A DNA stretch of 47,271 nt, from assembly GCA_029571225.1 (NCBI GenBank), contig JAKPTF010000003.1, forward strand, positions 1 through 47,271, written 5' to 3'. Source of the stretch: Candidatus Omnitrophota bacterium. GTDB taxonomy: Bacteria > Omnitrophota > Gorgyraeia > Gygaellales > Profunditerraquicolaceae. Under the pieces are notes generated by a model. That model saw only the letters and a list, made by a program, of their open reading frames with translations, did no database searches and was not told the DNA's origin. Both the position numbers and the translations under genes were made by a program. Shown piece by piece: positions 18,439 through 28,276 of this stretch. Position 1 is the stretch's first letter. Each line of letters starts with the position of its first letter.

Positions 18439-18470
18439 TAGGGACGGTTCTCATCACTAAAGGAGGCATC

Positions 18471-19070
18471 ATGAAACGAGTTTTATCCGCTCTTATCGCT
18501 TTCTGCATCATCGCGCCGCAGGCATTTTGCGCTGATGAACCGGCTGCAGAGCAGGCGCCGGGAACATCGGCTATCGAATACGTCGTCGGCGTGGACGACG
18601 TCCTGGACATCAGCGTGCTCCAGCCGGAGAAACTGCTCTCGACCGTCGTCGTTTCTCCGGACGGCTCTATCGCGTTTCCCTATATCGGCTCGGTCATCGT
18701 CAAGGGCCAGACGCTCAGCCAGGTCCAGCGCACCATTGAGAGCAAACTCGCCGACGGCTACATGAAATACCCAATCGTTTCGGTCGCGCTTAAAGAATCA
18801 CGCTCGCGGAAATTCTTCGTTTACGGCGAGGTCAACAAGCCCGGCACGTATTACATAAACGAGAACGTAACGGTCCTGCGCGGCATCACCATGGCAGGGG
18901 GATTCAGCAAATTCGGCTCAAGCAAAGTCAAGGTCCTGCGGCCCAACAAAGACCGGCCCGGCTATTCTACCATACGCGTTGACATCAAGGCGGTTATGGA
19001 AGGCAACGCTGCCGAAGACCTTGTGCTGGAGCCCGAAGACATCATCGTAGTCACCCAGGGCATATTCTAA
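18471..19070 (+). CDS. Polysaccharide export protein (Wza/SLBB family)
   Basis: 'YVVGVDDVLDISVLQPEKLLSTVVVSPDGSIAFPYIGSVIVKGQTLSQVQ', 'FFVYGEVNKPGTYYI', 'LEPEDIIVV'. Confidence 0.9.
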   Translation: MKRVLSALIAFCIIAPQAFCADEPAAEQAPGTSAIEYVVGVDDVLDISVLQPEKLLSTVVVSPDGSIAFPYIGSVIVKGQTLSQVQRTIESKLADGYMKYPIVSVALKESRSRKFFVYGEVNKPGTYYINENVTVLRGITMAGGFSKFGSSKVKVLRPNKDRPGYSTIRVDIKAVMEGNAAEDLVLEPEDIIVVTQGIF

Positions 19071-19089
19071 ATCATAAAAGGAGGCTTCA

Positions 19090-20631
19090 ATGATCCAGCA
19101 AGTCGAAACGACATTCCGCGATTACATGCGCGTCCTATTCCGCCAGAAGGCGGTCGTCATAACGTGCTTCTTCACGGTCATGATCACGGTTGTCATCGGC
19201 ATCATGCTCAAGACCCCGGTGTACGAGGCAAAAGTGAAGATGCTCATCTCAGCTTCAAAACAGGTCGAGGCAACCTATTACCGCGACCTGCTTATGGGCC
19301 AGAACATGGAGGTTACCCTGACACAGGCGGAGATCGTCAAATCCGCCCCTGTCCTGGAAAAGACCATCCGCGCTTTAGGCCTTGCCCAAAAGCCCTTCGA
19401 TTACGAAAAACAATTCGCTTCTCCCTTGAAAGCGAAGCTCGTAGGCATACAGGCCAGCATGACCAAGGCAAAGCTTGAAAACCTTCCCGAACAGCAGCGC
19501 ACCATGTTCCAGGTGCGCATGGCAATGGAAGATTTGCTTAAAAATGTCAGAGTCGAACCGATCCGCGATACGAACCTTTTTACTATTTCAGCGCGCGATT
19601 TTTCGCCGGTCGGCGCAGCCATAATCGCCAATGTAATCAGCCGTTCCTATGTCATCTTCGACCTTGAACAGCAGGTCGCGGAACTCCAGCTTAAATACGG
19701 CGAAAAGCACGCAACTGTCATCCAGCTTAAGGAATTCATAGGAAAGATGGAGAAAGCGCTCAACGGCCAACCATTGCCCAACATCGAGGCCATCGGCCCT
19801 GCGAGCGTCAAGGTCATCGAACAGGCGAACGTGCCGCTCTTGCCCGTTGGCCCGTCGCCGCTGTTGATCTTCGTTCTTGCGTTCTTCATGTCCATATTCT
19901 TAGGGATAATGCTCGCGTTCATGTTCGAATACATGGACCAGACATTCAAGAGCCCGCAGGATGTAGAAAACTATCTCAACACACCTTACCTGGGCGCAGT
20001 GCCAAGAAAGCCAAAGCAGAAACAGCTCTCGTATGAGAACCTCGCAGAGCAGGTGCTTTTGATTTCAAAGGATCGGAAACTCCACACGCTCATGTTCACC
20101 ACAGCCGAGGCCTCGGATGATGCGGCGAATATCGTAGTTAACCTGGGCAAAGTCCTTGCGGAAAAGGGGCTCAAGGTGCTTGTCGTGGATGCCAATTTCC
20201 GGCACCTGACTTTCAAGAAATATTTCAATCTTGAAAAAGGCCCGGGCCTTGTGGATGTAATAGAAGAGAAGGTCACGTTCGAGAAGTCGATCCATTCAGC
20301 AGCAAAGAACCTCGCGGTCATGACCGCAGGAGAAACCCAGCTCAATCCCTTGACTGTTGTCGAATCCAACAAAATGCACCAGCTTCTTGCGCAGGCAGGG
20401 GAGAAGTACGACCTGGTCCTGATCGCAGCCCCTGACCTCAAGCACCGCGACTCGATCCTGCTGGCAGCCCAGACCGACGGCGTGATCCTGGTAGTCAACG
20501 AAGGCAAGACCCGCAAGCAGGTTGTGTTGAACTGCCTTGAGCCGGTGATCGCAAAGAAGGCCAATATCCTCGGCGTGATCCTGAACAACCGCACCTATTC
20601 GATCCCGAAGGCGATCTACGACAGGGTGTGA
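19090..20631 (+). CDS. Chain-length determinant/BY-kinase-like protein with degenerate P-loop
   Basis: Wzz-like N-terminus and GNVR-like segment, TM before 'FEYMDQTFKSPQDVENYLNTPYLGAVPR'; kinase-like domain with 'TTAEASDDAANIVVNLGKVLAEKGLKVLVVDANFR'. Confidence 0.85.
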   Translation: MIQQVETTFRDYMRVLFRQKAVVITCFFTVMITVVIGIMLKTPVYEAKVKMLISASKQVEATYYRDLLMGQNMEVTLTQAEIVKSAPVLEKTIRALGLAQKPFDYEKQFASPLKAKLVGIQASMTKAKLENLPEQQRTMFQVRMAMEDLLKNVRVEPIRDTNLFTISARDFSPVGAAIIANVISRSYVIFDLEQQVAELQLKYGEKHATVIQLKEFIGKMEKALNGQPLPNIEAIGPASVKVIEQANVPLLPVGPSPLLIFVLAFFMSIFLGIMLAFMFEYMDQTFKSPQDVENYLNTPYLGAVPRKPKQKQLSYENLAEQVLLISKDRKLHTLMFTTAEASDDAANIVVNLGKVLAEKGLKVLVVDANFRHLTFKKYFNLEKGPGLVDVIEEKVTFEKSIHSAAKNLAVMTAGETQLNPLTVVESNKMHQLLAQAGEKYDLVLIAAPDLKHRDSILLAAQTDGVILVVNEGKTRKQVVLNCLEPVIAKKANILGVILNNRTYSIPKAIYDRV

Positions 20632-21152
20632 TGATGTCCCCGGACGATCTCAAGATCGGCGATGTCATCCTTGTCGCAGGCCGCAACCCTGCGATCGAGA
20701 AGATGCAAAAGAAGGCAGGGTTTGGCGAATCGAGCAAATGGACGCATGTGTGCGGCTGTCTCGGCGGCTACACCTGCATCGAAGCCGCAGTGCCGCGCAG
20801 CCATCTCGTGGATCTGAAAAAGAAGTATCTGGACAAAGGCATTGAGATCAAAGTCCTGCGGCGCAAGGGCCAGACCGACCGCCAGCGCTACAAGGTCGCA
20901 CTCTGGTGGGCGACCATGAACAACCTGCCCTACGACGCCCTGCAGTTCTTCTGGATGCCGCTGTCGCTTTTCTGCGCCTGGATGGGAAGCGCCCTGCACC
21001 GGCTCTTCAGCAGCAGGATGCGGCTGGTATGCTCGGAGCTCATTGCCCAGGGCTTTTACAAGGAAGGCGACTACCTGTTTAACAAACCCGCGCACCTGGT
21101 TGTTCCAGCGGACTTTGATAACCCGCAGCTGTTTGAGGAAGTAAAAGAGTAA
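20628..21152 (+). CDS. YiiX/YebB-like permuted NlpC/P60 papain-like enzyme
   Basis: 'LKIGDVILVAG', 'KWTHVCGCLGGYTCIEAA' (His) and 'VCSELIAQGFY' (Cys). Start may be 20628, 20631 or 20634. Confidence 0.65.
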   Translation: MMMSPDDLKIGDVILVAGRNPAIEKMQKKAGFGESSKWTHVCGCLGGYTCIEAAVPRSHLVDLKKKYLDKGIEIKVLRRKGQTDRQRYKVALWWATMNNLPYDALQFFWMPLSLFCAWMGSALHRLFSSRMRLVCSELIAQGFYKEGDYLFNKPAHLVVPADFDNPQLFEEVKE

Positions 21153-21159
21153 CAAAAAT

Positions 21160-22422
21160 ATGTTCAGGACTTTTAAGGATTACCTCATTGTTTTATTCGG
21201 CACTGCTTTTAGTAGAGGGCTTTCTTTTCTTAATTCAGTGATTGTAGCCCGAATTCTGGGCCCCGAAGATTTCGGAAGGTTCTCCATTTTTTTTATTGTT
21301 TCAGTGCTAACCTGGATTTTTCCTCAAGCATTTGACACTTCCTATGTGCGTTTTGCCAAGACAAGCAACTCGCACGCGGAAAAAGACAAGTTTCTGCGCA
21401 GTTCTATCTTCCTGAAATTACTTTACGGGGTTTTTGTGGCGGTAATATCGTATCCTTTAGCTATGGTTTTGGCAACCCATGTATTTCATAAGCCAGAAAT
21501 AAAAGGGATTTTGATTTTCGGTTTGTTGAGCGGAGTTTTCCAGTCCTTTTTAATGTCCATAGCCAGTATCTTTCAGGAGAAAGAAAATTTCACCATCTTT
21601 GCGTTTGTGTATAGTTTTTATACAGGATTAATCTTTGTTTTATTACTGGTTATGGTGGTTATGCAACGGCATTTTAGTTTAGCCAATGTAGTATTGGTTT
21701 ATTTTGCTTCTTCAGTGTGTGTCGGAGTAATAAGTTTGGGCACTCTTTTTGTGAAGAAGCTTAAGACGTTTATGTTTGTTAACAAGGAGTTTCTTAGCAA
21801 GACATTTAGTTTGAGCAAATGGGCATTCGGTACGAATATTTTATCCTCGCTATTTCCGCGGTTAGATACGCTTTTTCTTCCGCGCTTTGTAGAATTTGGT
21901 TTACTTGGTATTTATTCTGCGGCGCAGCAGATTATTATGGTAATCTCGGTTATGACGGGTTCTATAAGTAGCACGTTTTTACCTAAGGCATGCAGGGCAG
22001 TAGAATCTGCCAAGCAGTTTGCTGCCTTTCGCCGCGAATCCCTGTGGTTAGCAGGGGTTATTAATCTTTTGGTAGCAATTTTATTTATTCTTGCGCCAAT
22101 ATTGCTACCTTTTATTTTTGGGGCTCAGTATCAATTGGCAGGGCGCATTACCCAGATATTGCTGGTGGGTTGGTTTGTATCAATTTTTTACTTTCCTTTC
22201 GCAGGGATTTTTTATGTCATTGATGAAGCGCCCACGCGTTTTTGGCTTGAAGTAGCGCGGTTTGGCTTGGCTGTGCCGTTATTGCTTTTTTGCATCCCTC
22301 GTTGGGGAATTATGGGCGCTGCTATTGCGGTTAGTACGACCCTTATTGTAAATACTGTTCTTTCTTTAGTTATTTTAAGAGCACAGCTTAAAATAAAGAA
22401 GAAATGGTATGCTATCAATTAA
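21160..22422 (+). CDS. Polysaccharide flippase (Wzx/MATE-like)
   Basis: About 12 hydrophobic segments; 'GTAFSRGLSFLNSVIVARILGPEDFGRFSIFF' N-terminus. Confidence 0.88.
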   Translation: MFRTFKDYLIVLFGTAFSRGLSFLNSVIVARILGPEDFGRFSIFFIVSVLTWIFPQAFDTSYVRFAKTSNSHAEKDKFLRSSIFLKLLYGVFVAVISYPLAMVLATHVFHKPEIKGILIFGLLSGVFQSFLMSIASIFQEKENFTIFAFVYSFYTGLIFVLLLVMVVMQRHFSLANVVLVYFASSVCVGVISLGTLFVKKLKTFMFVNKEFLSKTFSLSKWAFGTNILSSLFPRLDTLFLPRFVEFGLLGIYSAAQQIIMVISVMTGSISSTFLPKACRAVESAKQFAAFRRESLWLAGVINLLVAILFILAPILLPFIFGAQYQLAGRITQILLVGWFVSIFYFPFAGIFYVIDEAPTRFWLEVARFGLAVPLLLFCIPRWGIMGAAIAVSTTLIVNTVLSLVILRAQLKIKKKWYAIN

Positions 22423-23785
22423 TAACGTGCTGAGAAATAATATAATTATAAAGTTGCTTATTGTTATTTTCTTGTCATATGTTTTGGGTGCTGTCTTTGT
22501 AAGTAGCACAATTGGCCAAATCTTTGTTTTGGTTATTTTGTTTTTTTCCCTCCTCTTAGTGAAAACATTCTCCAGTAGTTATGACTCAATTATTACAATT
22601 ATACTTATAGCAGTGTTTTTTATCCCTTTCTCATACTTTCCTTTTCTTAATATCTTTAATGTTCTTAATCCCGTAGTTTTATTAGGAATTGTCCTAGCAT
22701 CAAAAGTCTTTTATGAAAAGTTTATTATAAAAAAACAGGTATTATTTCAATCTGATCCCATTGATTACTTATATCTTGCTTTTATTATTTCAGCTCTAAT
22801 TTCAACATTATTTGCTATAAGCAAATTAGGTGCTTTAAACTGGGTTTTCTATTCTTATATTACAGGTTTCTTAATCTACAAAGTCCTTACAAATCTTAAG
22901 ACAGAACAGATAGTTAAAATTGTAAAGTTAATTGTTATAATAGCAACACTATGCTCTTTCTACGGCATTGTTGAATTTTTATTATTTAGAAGAAGCTTAT
23001 TTCTACCGGAAATACGTGTAGGGACAGGACGTTTGACTTCTTGCTTGGGGCATCCCTTGCTAAATGGTATTATATATACTTCCATTTGGCCGTTGAGTTA
23101 TATTTGTTATTTACAAACCAAGAAGAGAATTTACATTTTAACGAGTTTCATTCTCATAGTAGCAATTTTGTTGACTTTCTCACGAGGCAGTTGGTTGGCA
23201 GGATTAATAGGTTTGTTTTTCTTATTCAGTTTTTTAAATTTTAGATATAAGCTTCGCTCTTTACTAGCATTTCTTATCTTGGGATTAATTTTCAGTGTAA
23301 TTTCTCCTTTGCGACAAGAAGTTAGAGACCGTATTTTTCAATCAGAACGCAAATCTTTTAGTTCCTGGAACATCCGGATTAAATCTATCCCTATTGCTTT
23401 TCAAATTGTGAAAGAGAGGCCTTTTTTTGGCGGCGGTCCATTTAACGCCAGCCGTTATAAGGACCGTTTCGCGCCAGAGTTTGAATTGAGGAAAACGAGC
23501 TTTGAGAATTCATATTTAGGTCTCTTGGTGGATTTAGGCTTTGTTGGATTGAGTATCTTTATAGCAATAGTAATATTTGTCCTTTGGAAATGTTTACTTA
23601 TCTTGTGTGCTGGTAAAAGCAGCCCTTATTATTTTTATAGGGTAGGATCTTTTGTCAGTTTAATTATTCTCTTGGTTAATATGGCGACTTTTAATTTTGA
23701 TAGTTATCGTTTATTTCATTTCTTTCTGTGGTTTTATTTAGGATTAAACATTGGGTTAACGAAAGATTATAAAAATGAAAACTAA
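22409..23785 (+). CDS. O-antigen ligase/polymerase-like membrane protein (Wzy/WaaL)
   Basis: Polytopic; 'FSRGSWLAGLIGLFFL', 'RPFFGGGPFNASRYKDRFAPEFELRKTSFENSYLGLLVDLGFVGL'. Confidence 0.85.
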   Translation: MLSINNVLRNNIIIKLLIVIFLSYVLGAVFVSSTIGQIFVLVILFFSLLLVKTFSSSYDSIITIILIAVFFIPFSYFPFLNIFNVLNPVVLLGIVLASKVFYEKFIIKKQVLFQSDPIDYLYLAFIISALISTLFAISKLGALNWVFYSYITGFLIYKVLTNLKTEQIVKIVKLIVIIATLCSFYGIVEFLLFRRSLFLPEIRVGTGRLTSCLGHPLLNGIIYTSIWPLSYICYLQTKKRIYILTSFILIVAILLTFSRGSWLAGLIGLFFLFSFLNFRYKLRSLLAFLILGLIFSVISPLRQEVRDRIFQSERKSFSSWNIRIKSIPIAFQIVKERPFFGGGPFNASRYKDRFAPEFELRKTSFENSYLGLLVDLGFVGLSIFIAIVIFVLWKCLLILCAGKSSPYYFYRVGSFVSLIILLVNMATFNFDSYRLFHFFLWFYLGLNIGLTKDYKNEN

Positions 23786-24908
23786 ACTAATATTTATCTT
23801 GCCCAGTATGGTAGGGGGTGGGGCAGAGAAAGTGGCTTTGCTTTTAATGAAGTATTTTGATAGAAGCAAATTTGAGATTACACTGGTTTTGTTTAAGAAA
23901 GAAGGCGAGTATTTATCACAGGTTCCAGAGGATGTAAAAATTATTGATTTAGGAAAGAAATCTAAGTTTGATATCTTTAAGTTAATCTGGCGGCTGAGAA
24001 ACAAAATAAATAAATTACAACCCGATGCAATGATTAGCTTTCTTACATATACAAACGCCATTAGTATTATTTCGGCTTTTCATACCTGTCAGTTGTCAAA
24101 ATTGATAATTAGTCAACAAATTTTCCCAAGCCTTGAAGCAAAGTCCAGAATGAGAAAAATTATTTATGCTTTTTTATACCGAAAGGCAAGAAGAATTGTT
24201 TGCGCTTCAGAAGGAATTAAAGAGTGTTTAAGAAGAGATTGGAAGGTATGTTCAGAAAGAATGAGTGTTTTCTATAATCCTTTGGAGTTTTCTAACATTG
24301 AGGCGCTTAGAAATGGGCACGTTGAACACCCTTGTTTTGCGCCAGATAGGCATTTCAAGGTTATCATTACTGTAGGAAGATTGGAGCCGCAAAAAAATCA
24401 TGCTTTATTGTTAAATGCTTTTAAGAAAGTTGCAGAATCCACTGACGCTCGGTTGGTGATACTGGGACAGGGTAGATTAGAGCAAAAACTTAAAGACAAA
24501 GCGCAGGAATTAGGCATTCTTGAGAAAGTTTTTTTTATAGGATTTCAACATAATCCCTATGCCTGGTTAAGCAAGGCAGATGTCTTCGTGCTGTCTTCGG
24601 ATTATGAAGGGTTTGGCAATGTTATTATTGAGGCAATGGCCTGCGGTGTGCCGGTAATTTCAACAAATTGTCCTTCAGGTCCTTCTGAAATTATTACCTC
24701 CGGAGTTAACGGCCTTTTAGTTAGGCCTGGGGATGCAATGGAATTATCTTCTGCAATAATCCGTCTTCTACTTCATCCCGAAGAAGCAAAAAGATTTGCG
24801 CAAAATGCCTTAGAGTCTGTAAAAAAGTATGATATTTCTATTATAGGCCAGCAATACGAAAAAGAAATCTTGCGGGTCGAGAATAATGCACATTCTTTTA
24901 GCCAATAA
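23775..24908 (+). CDS. GT4-family glycosyltransferase
   Basis: 'MVGGGAEKVALLLMKYF', 'VGRLEPQKNHALLLNAFKKV', 'LSSDYEGFGNVIIEAMACGVPVISTNCPSGPSEII'. Confidence 0.92.
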   Translation: MKTKLIFILPSMVGGGAEKVALLLMKYFDRSKFEITLVLFKKEGEYLSQVPEDVKIIDLGKKSKFDIFKLIWRLRNKINKLQPDAMISFLTYTNAISIISAFHTCQLSKLIISQQIFPSLEAKSRMRKIIYAFLYRKARRIVCASEGIKECLRRDWKVCSERMSVFYNPLEFSNIEALRNGHVEHPCFAPDRHFKVIITVGRLEPQKNHALLLNAFKKVAESTDARLVILGQGRLEQKLKDKAQELGILEKVFFIGFQHNPYAWLSKADVFVLSSDYEGFGNVIIEAMACGVPVISTNCPSGPSEIITSGVNGLLVRPGDAMELSSAIIRLLLHPEEAKRFAQNALESVKKYDISIIGQQYEKEILRVENNAHSFSQ

Positions 24909-24993
24909 ATACTTCTATCCTAAAGGTGGGGCGGAGCAGTCGTTTCTTCAGACTGCGGAATTTTTGTTCAAGAATAGCCATAGGACGAGCTAA
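24886..24993 (+). pseudogene. 5' remnant of a GT4 glycosyltransferase (35 codons then stop)
   Basis: Translates to MHILLANKYFYPKGGAEQSFLQTAEFLFKNSHRTS*, close to the N-terminus of the intact GT at 26108 (MKILLGHKYFYPRSGAEKSFLQTVEILKKNGHKVS). Confidence 0.75.
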
Positions 24994-25114
24994 AAATAGC
25001 AATTATGTGCCACAAGGTACTATTTATTTCCGAAGTTTTTAATGCTCCTTTTCTTTGATTTCATGATTCTGCCCATATTAATTTTTATTAAACCGAAGTA
25101 TATTCTTTCTGTTA

Positions 25115-26107
25115 TTGAAAAACATTTTTGCGGAATTTATTATAGCCTATTTTCAAAAATCAATGTTCCGAATTTTCGCCATAGCTAACAACTATTTCAG
25201 GAGAAGCTGCAGGCTTTATCGTCAAGGTGGTATTTTATTTATTTTAGCAAAGCTAATCCGCAGGTTGCTTCTTTTTTTTAGACCTTTACTAGAAGTGGAT
25301 TGGTTTACTAAAGTTGAGATGTTGCTTTTTCTAGGTTATTGGCCCAATTTAAAAAATCCCAGATCTTTTAATGAAAAAATAGTCTACCGGAAATTATATG
25401 TTAATGTTCCATTAGCTAAAGTTTTGTGTGATAAGTTGGCCGCTCGTGACTATGTGAGAGAAAAAACAGGTAGAGCTGATATTTTGAATGACCTCTATTG
25501 GGTAGGTACCGATGCTAATGATATTCCTTTTGATTCTCTACCTAATAAATACGTTATCAAAGTAACTCATGGTTCCGGTTGGAATATTTTCGTTAAAGAT
25601 AAAACGGCAATAAAAAGGGAAGAGATTCGTGTAAACGTTACTACATGGCTTAAGAGTAAATATTCACTAAGTTCAACTATGATTTCTGAAAAACATTATG
25701 ATGACATCCCCCCTAAGATAATAATCGAAAAATTTATTGATGACTTAAAGTGGGGATTCCCTCTAGATTACAAGTTTTTTTGTTTTTACGGAAAAGCTTA
25801 TTATATACAAGTTGACGTGGATAGATTTGGAGCACATAAGAGAATTTTGTTCAACATTAATTGGCAAGAGATGCCATTTTCTTACGCTTACCCGAAATCT
25901 AAAGAAAGGATAGATAAACCTTTTAAATTTGAAGAAATGAAGTTAATAGCAGAGCAAATTGCGCAAGGATTAGAATTCTGTAGAGTGGACTTATATAATC
26001 CTGATGAAAAAGGGATATTTTTTGGAGAGATTACACTGTATCCTGAAAGCGGTTTAGGTCGATTTATTCCGCGAGAGTGGGATTTTCGTTTGGGAAAATT
26101 ATTATAA
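25115..26107 (+). CDS. TupA-like ATP-grasp family protein
   Basis: 'NPRSFNEKIVYRKLYVNVPLAKVLCDKLAARDYVREKTG', 'YVIKVTHGSGWNIFVKDK', 'IIIEKFIDD', 'FCRVDLYN..EKGIFFGEITLYPESGLGRFIP'. Start uncertain (possibly ATG 25163). Confidence 0.8.
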   Translation: MKNIFAEFIIAYFQKSMFRIFAIANNYFRRSCRLYRQGGILFILAKLIRRLLLFFRPLLEVDWFTKVEMLLFLGYWPNLKNPRSFNEKIVYRKLYVNVPLAKVLCDKLAARDYVREKTGRADILNDLYWVGTDANDIPFDSLPNKYVIKVTHGSGWNIFVKDKTAIKREEIRVNVTTWLKSKYSLSSTMISEKHYDDIPPKIIIEKFIDDLKWGFPLDYKFFCFYGKAYYIQVDVDRFGAHKRILFNINWQEMPFSYAYPKSKERIDKPFKFEEMKLIAEQIAQGLEFCRVDLYNPDEKGIFFGEITLYPESGLGRFIPREWDFRLGKLL

Positions 26108-27331
26108 ATGAAAATTCTCTTAGGCCATAAATATTTCTATCCTAGAAGTGGCGCTGAAAAATCTTTTTTACAAACAGTCGAGATCTTGAAAAAGAACGGC
26201 CATAAGGTTAGTATTTTTTCAATGCGACATCCGCGCAATTTTGCTTCGGAGTATGATAAGTTTTTCGTGAACAATGTTGACTACGATGATAAAAATGCCT
26301 TACATTCAATTCACTACGCGGTAAAACTGCTGTATTCGTTACATGCGAGAAGGAGAATAGAAGCGCTAATCAGGCAGGAGAGGCCTGATATTGCCCACCT
26401 TAACAATATTTATCATCAAGTTTCTCCCTCTATTATTCATTCGTTGAAGAAATGGCGCATACCTATAGTAATGACACTACGAGATTACAAGCTGGTGTGT
26501 GCTTCGTATTCAATGTTTGCCGGTAGCGGAGCGTGTGAGGCTTGCAAGAATGAGAAGTATTATCATTGTGTCCTTAAGAAGTGTGTTAAAGATTCCCGCT
26601 TAAAAAGTTTCTTAAATACGCTTGAGATGTATTTTCATCACAGCCTGCTGCATATTTATAACAAAATTGATGTTTTCATCTCCCCTAGCCAGTTCTTAAA
26701 AGCCAAAACCAGGGAAATGGGTTTTAAGGGGCATATCGAATATCTGCCTAACTTTGTGCAGGTTGATGAATACCAGCCGCGATTCGACTGGCAGGAGCGC
26801 TCGATTGTTTACTTCGGCCGCCTTTCTAAAGAAAAAGGATTAGTGACTCTGCTCAAGGCGATGCAGGGTTTGCCTGACATTAAATTAAAAATTATCGGAG
26901 AAGGCCCTTTAAGAGGATTGCTGGAACAAGAAACTAAAGACCTGAAACTTAAGAATGTTGGATTTCTGGGGTATAAAAACAAAGACGAATTAAACGAAGA
27001 GATTAAAAAATCAATGTTTGTGGTTCTACCATCCGAGTGGTACGAAAATAATCCGCGTACGATTATTGAGGGGTTTGCGCTTGGTAAGCCAGCAGTGGGA
27101 GCGAGGATAGGTGGGATCCCTGAGCTTATCCGCGACAATGAGACGGGGTTGCTTTTTGAGCCGGGCAATGTGGAAGATCTGAAGCAAAAGATTGAAATGC
27201 AGGCAGCGGATTCGGATAAGATTAAACAAATGGGCAAGAATGCGTGGCAGTTTGTAGAACAAGAGCTGAATGAACAAAAGCATTACGCGGGACTGATGAA
27301 AATATACGAACAGGCCAGAACCCATAAATAA
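26108..27331 (+). CDS. GT4-family glycosyltransferase
   Basis: 'YFYPRSGAEKSFLQTVEILKKNGHKVSIFSM', 'VYFGRLSKEKGLVTLLKAM', 'PSEWYENNPRTIIEGFALGKPAVGARIGGIPELI'. Confidence 0.93.
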   Translation: MKILLGHKYFYPRSGAEKSFLQTVEILKKNGHKVSIFSMRHPRNFASEYDKFFVNNVDYDDKNALHSIHYAVKLLYSLHARRRIEALIRQERPDIAHLNNIYHQVSPSIIHSLKKWRIPIVMTLRDYKLVCASYSMFAGSGACEACKNEKYYHCVLKKCVKDSRLKSFLNTLEMYFHHSLLHIYNKIDVFISPSQFLKAKTREMGFKGHIEYLPNFVQVDEYQPRFDWQERSIVYFGRLSKEKGLVTLLKAMQGLPDIKLKIIGEGPLRGLLEQETKDLKLKNVGFLGYKNKDELNEEIKKSMFVVLPSEWYENNPRTIIEGFALGKPAVGARIGGIPELIRDNETGLLFEPGNVEDLKQKIEMQAADSDKIKQMGKNAWQFVEQELNEQKHYAGLMKIYEQARTHK

Positions 27332-27347
27332 AAGCCCCAGACTTAGA

Positions 27348-28259
27348 ATGCGCTTAGTCAAGCCCAAAGATATCAGAAATACCCAATATTTCAGTATAGG
27401 TGCTTTCTTAATAATCCTAAATTATTTTCGCCACCGCTTTCTTGGGTATAAAACAACAAGGGCCTTCCCGATATCCAAGACTTCTCAAGCGGTTGAGTAC
27501 GATCTTAATGTTGTACGAGGATGGGTGAATGCGCTGGCAGATTATACTCAGAACAGCGATTTTCTAAAGGGGAAAGTTGTTTTGGAGCTTGGTCCAGGGG
27601 CTGATCTGGGCATAGGGCTAATACTTCTGGCCATGGGAGCCAGGAAGTATATCGCTTTTGATGTGAATCCGTTAGCCAGGAATACTCCGGTTGAATTCTA
27701 TGATCGGTTATTATCCGTTTTGTCTGCAAAATTCCCGGGCGTAAAGGAAAGCTATCTTAGAGGACAATTGGAAAAGGCTCATGCCGGAAATCCCGAAAAT
27801 CTGGAGTACATTGTTGATAGTAATTTTTATATTGCCGGCTTAAAAGAAAATCCGGAAATTGTTTTCGGGCAGGCAGCTTTTGAACATTTCTTTGACATTC
27901 AAAAATCGTTGAGTGAATTATCTGGCATAGTAAAGCCCGGATGCGTTATGGTTTCCCTGGTAGATTTAAAAACGCATACTGCCTGGATCAGGCCACGGGA
28001 CCCTTTAAACATTTACAGATATGGAAGGAAATTCTGGGGTGCTTTTCAATTTGCGGGGTCTCCTAATAGAATACGAAGCTTTGAATATAAGAATATTTTA
28101 GAAAATAATCATTGGCACAATGTCAAAGTTGAACCATTAACAGTATTGGAAGATTCGTATGTCGAGCAAGTTAAACCAACATTATCGGAGCCATTTAGGT
28201 CATTAGAAACATCTGAACTGCGAAATTTAAGTATTATGCTCTTGGCAACCAAGAGTTAG
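27348..28259 (+). CDS. SAM-dependent methyltransferase-like protein
   Basis: Motif I 'VVLELGPGADLGIGLILLAMGARKYIAFDVN'; 'GQAAFEHFFDIQKSLSELSGIVKPGCVMVSLVDL'. Confidence 0.8.
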   Translation: MRLVKPKDIRNTQYFSIGAFLIILNYFRHRFLGYKTTRAFPISKTSQAVEYDLNVVRGWVNALADYTQNSDFLKGKVVLELGPGADLGIGLILLAMGARKYIAFDVNPLARNTPVEFYDRLLSVLSAKFPGVKESYLRGQLEKAHAGNPENLEYIVDSNFYIAGLKENPEIVFGQAAFEHFFDIQKSLSELSGIVKPGCVMVSLVDLKTHTAWIRPRDPLNIYRYGRKFWGAFQFAGSPNRIRSFEYKNILENNHWHNVKVEPLTVLEDSYVEQVKPTLSEPFRSLETSELRNLSIMLLATKS

Positions 28260-28276
28260 AAAACTTTTTTGACTTC

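Noticed and set aside
18437-18460. 'aatagggacggttctc', together with 30690 'taatgggggacgcttctcc' and 38603 'tagttctgacccctatt', as further REP families.
   Set aside because: Suggestive of dispersed REP-like sequences, but each differs and occurs once here; not supportable as repeats from this window alone.
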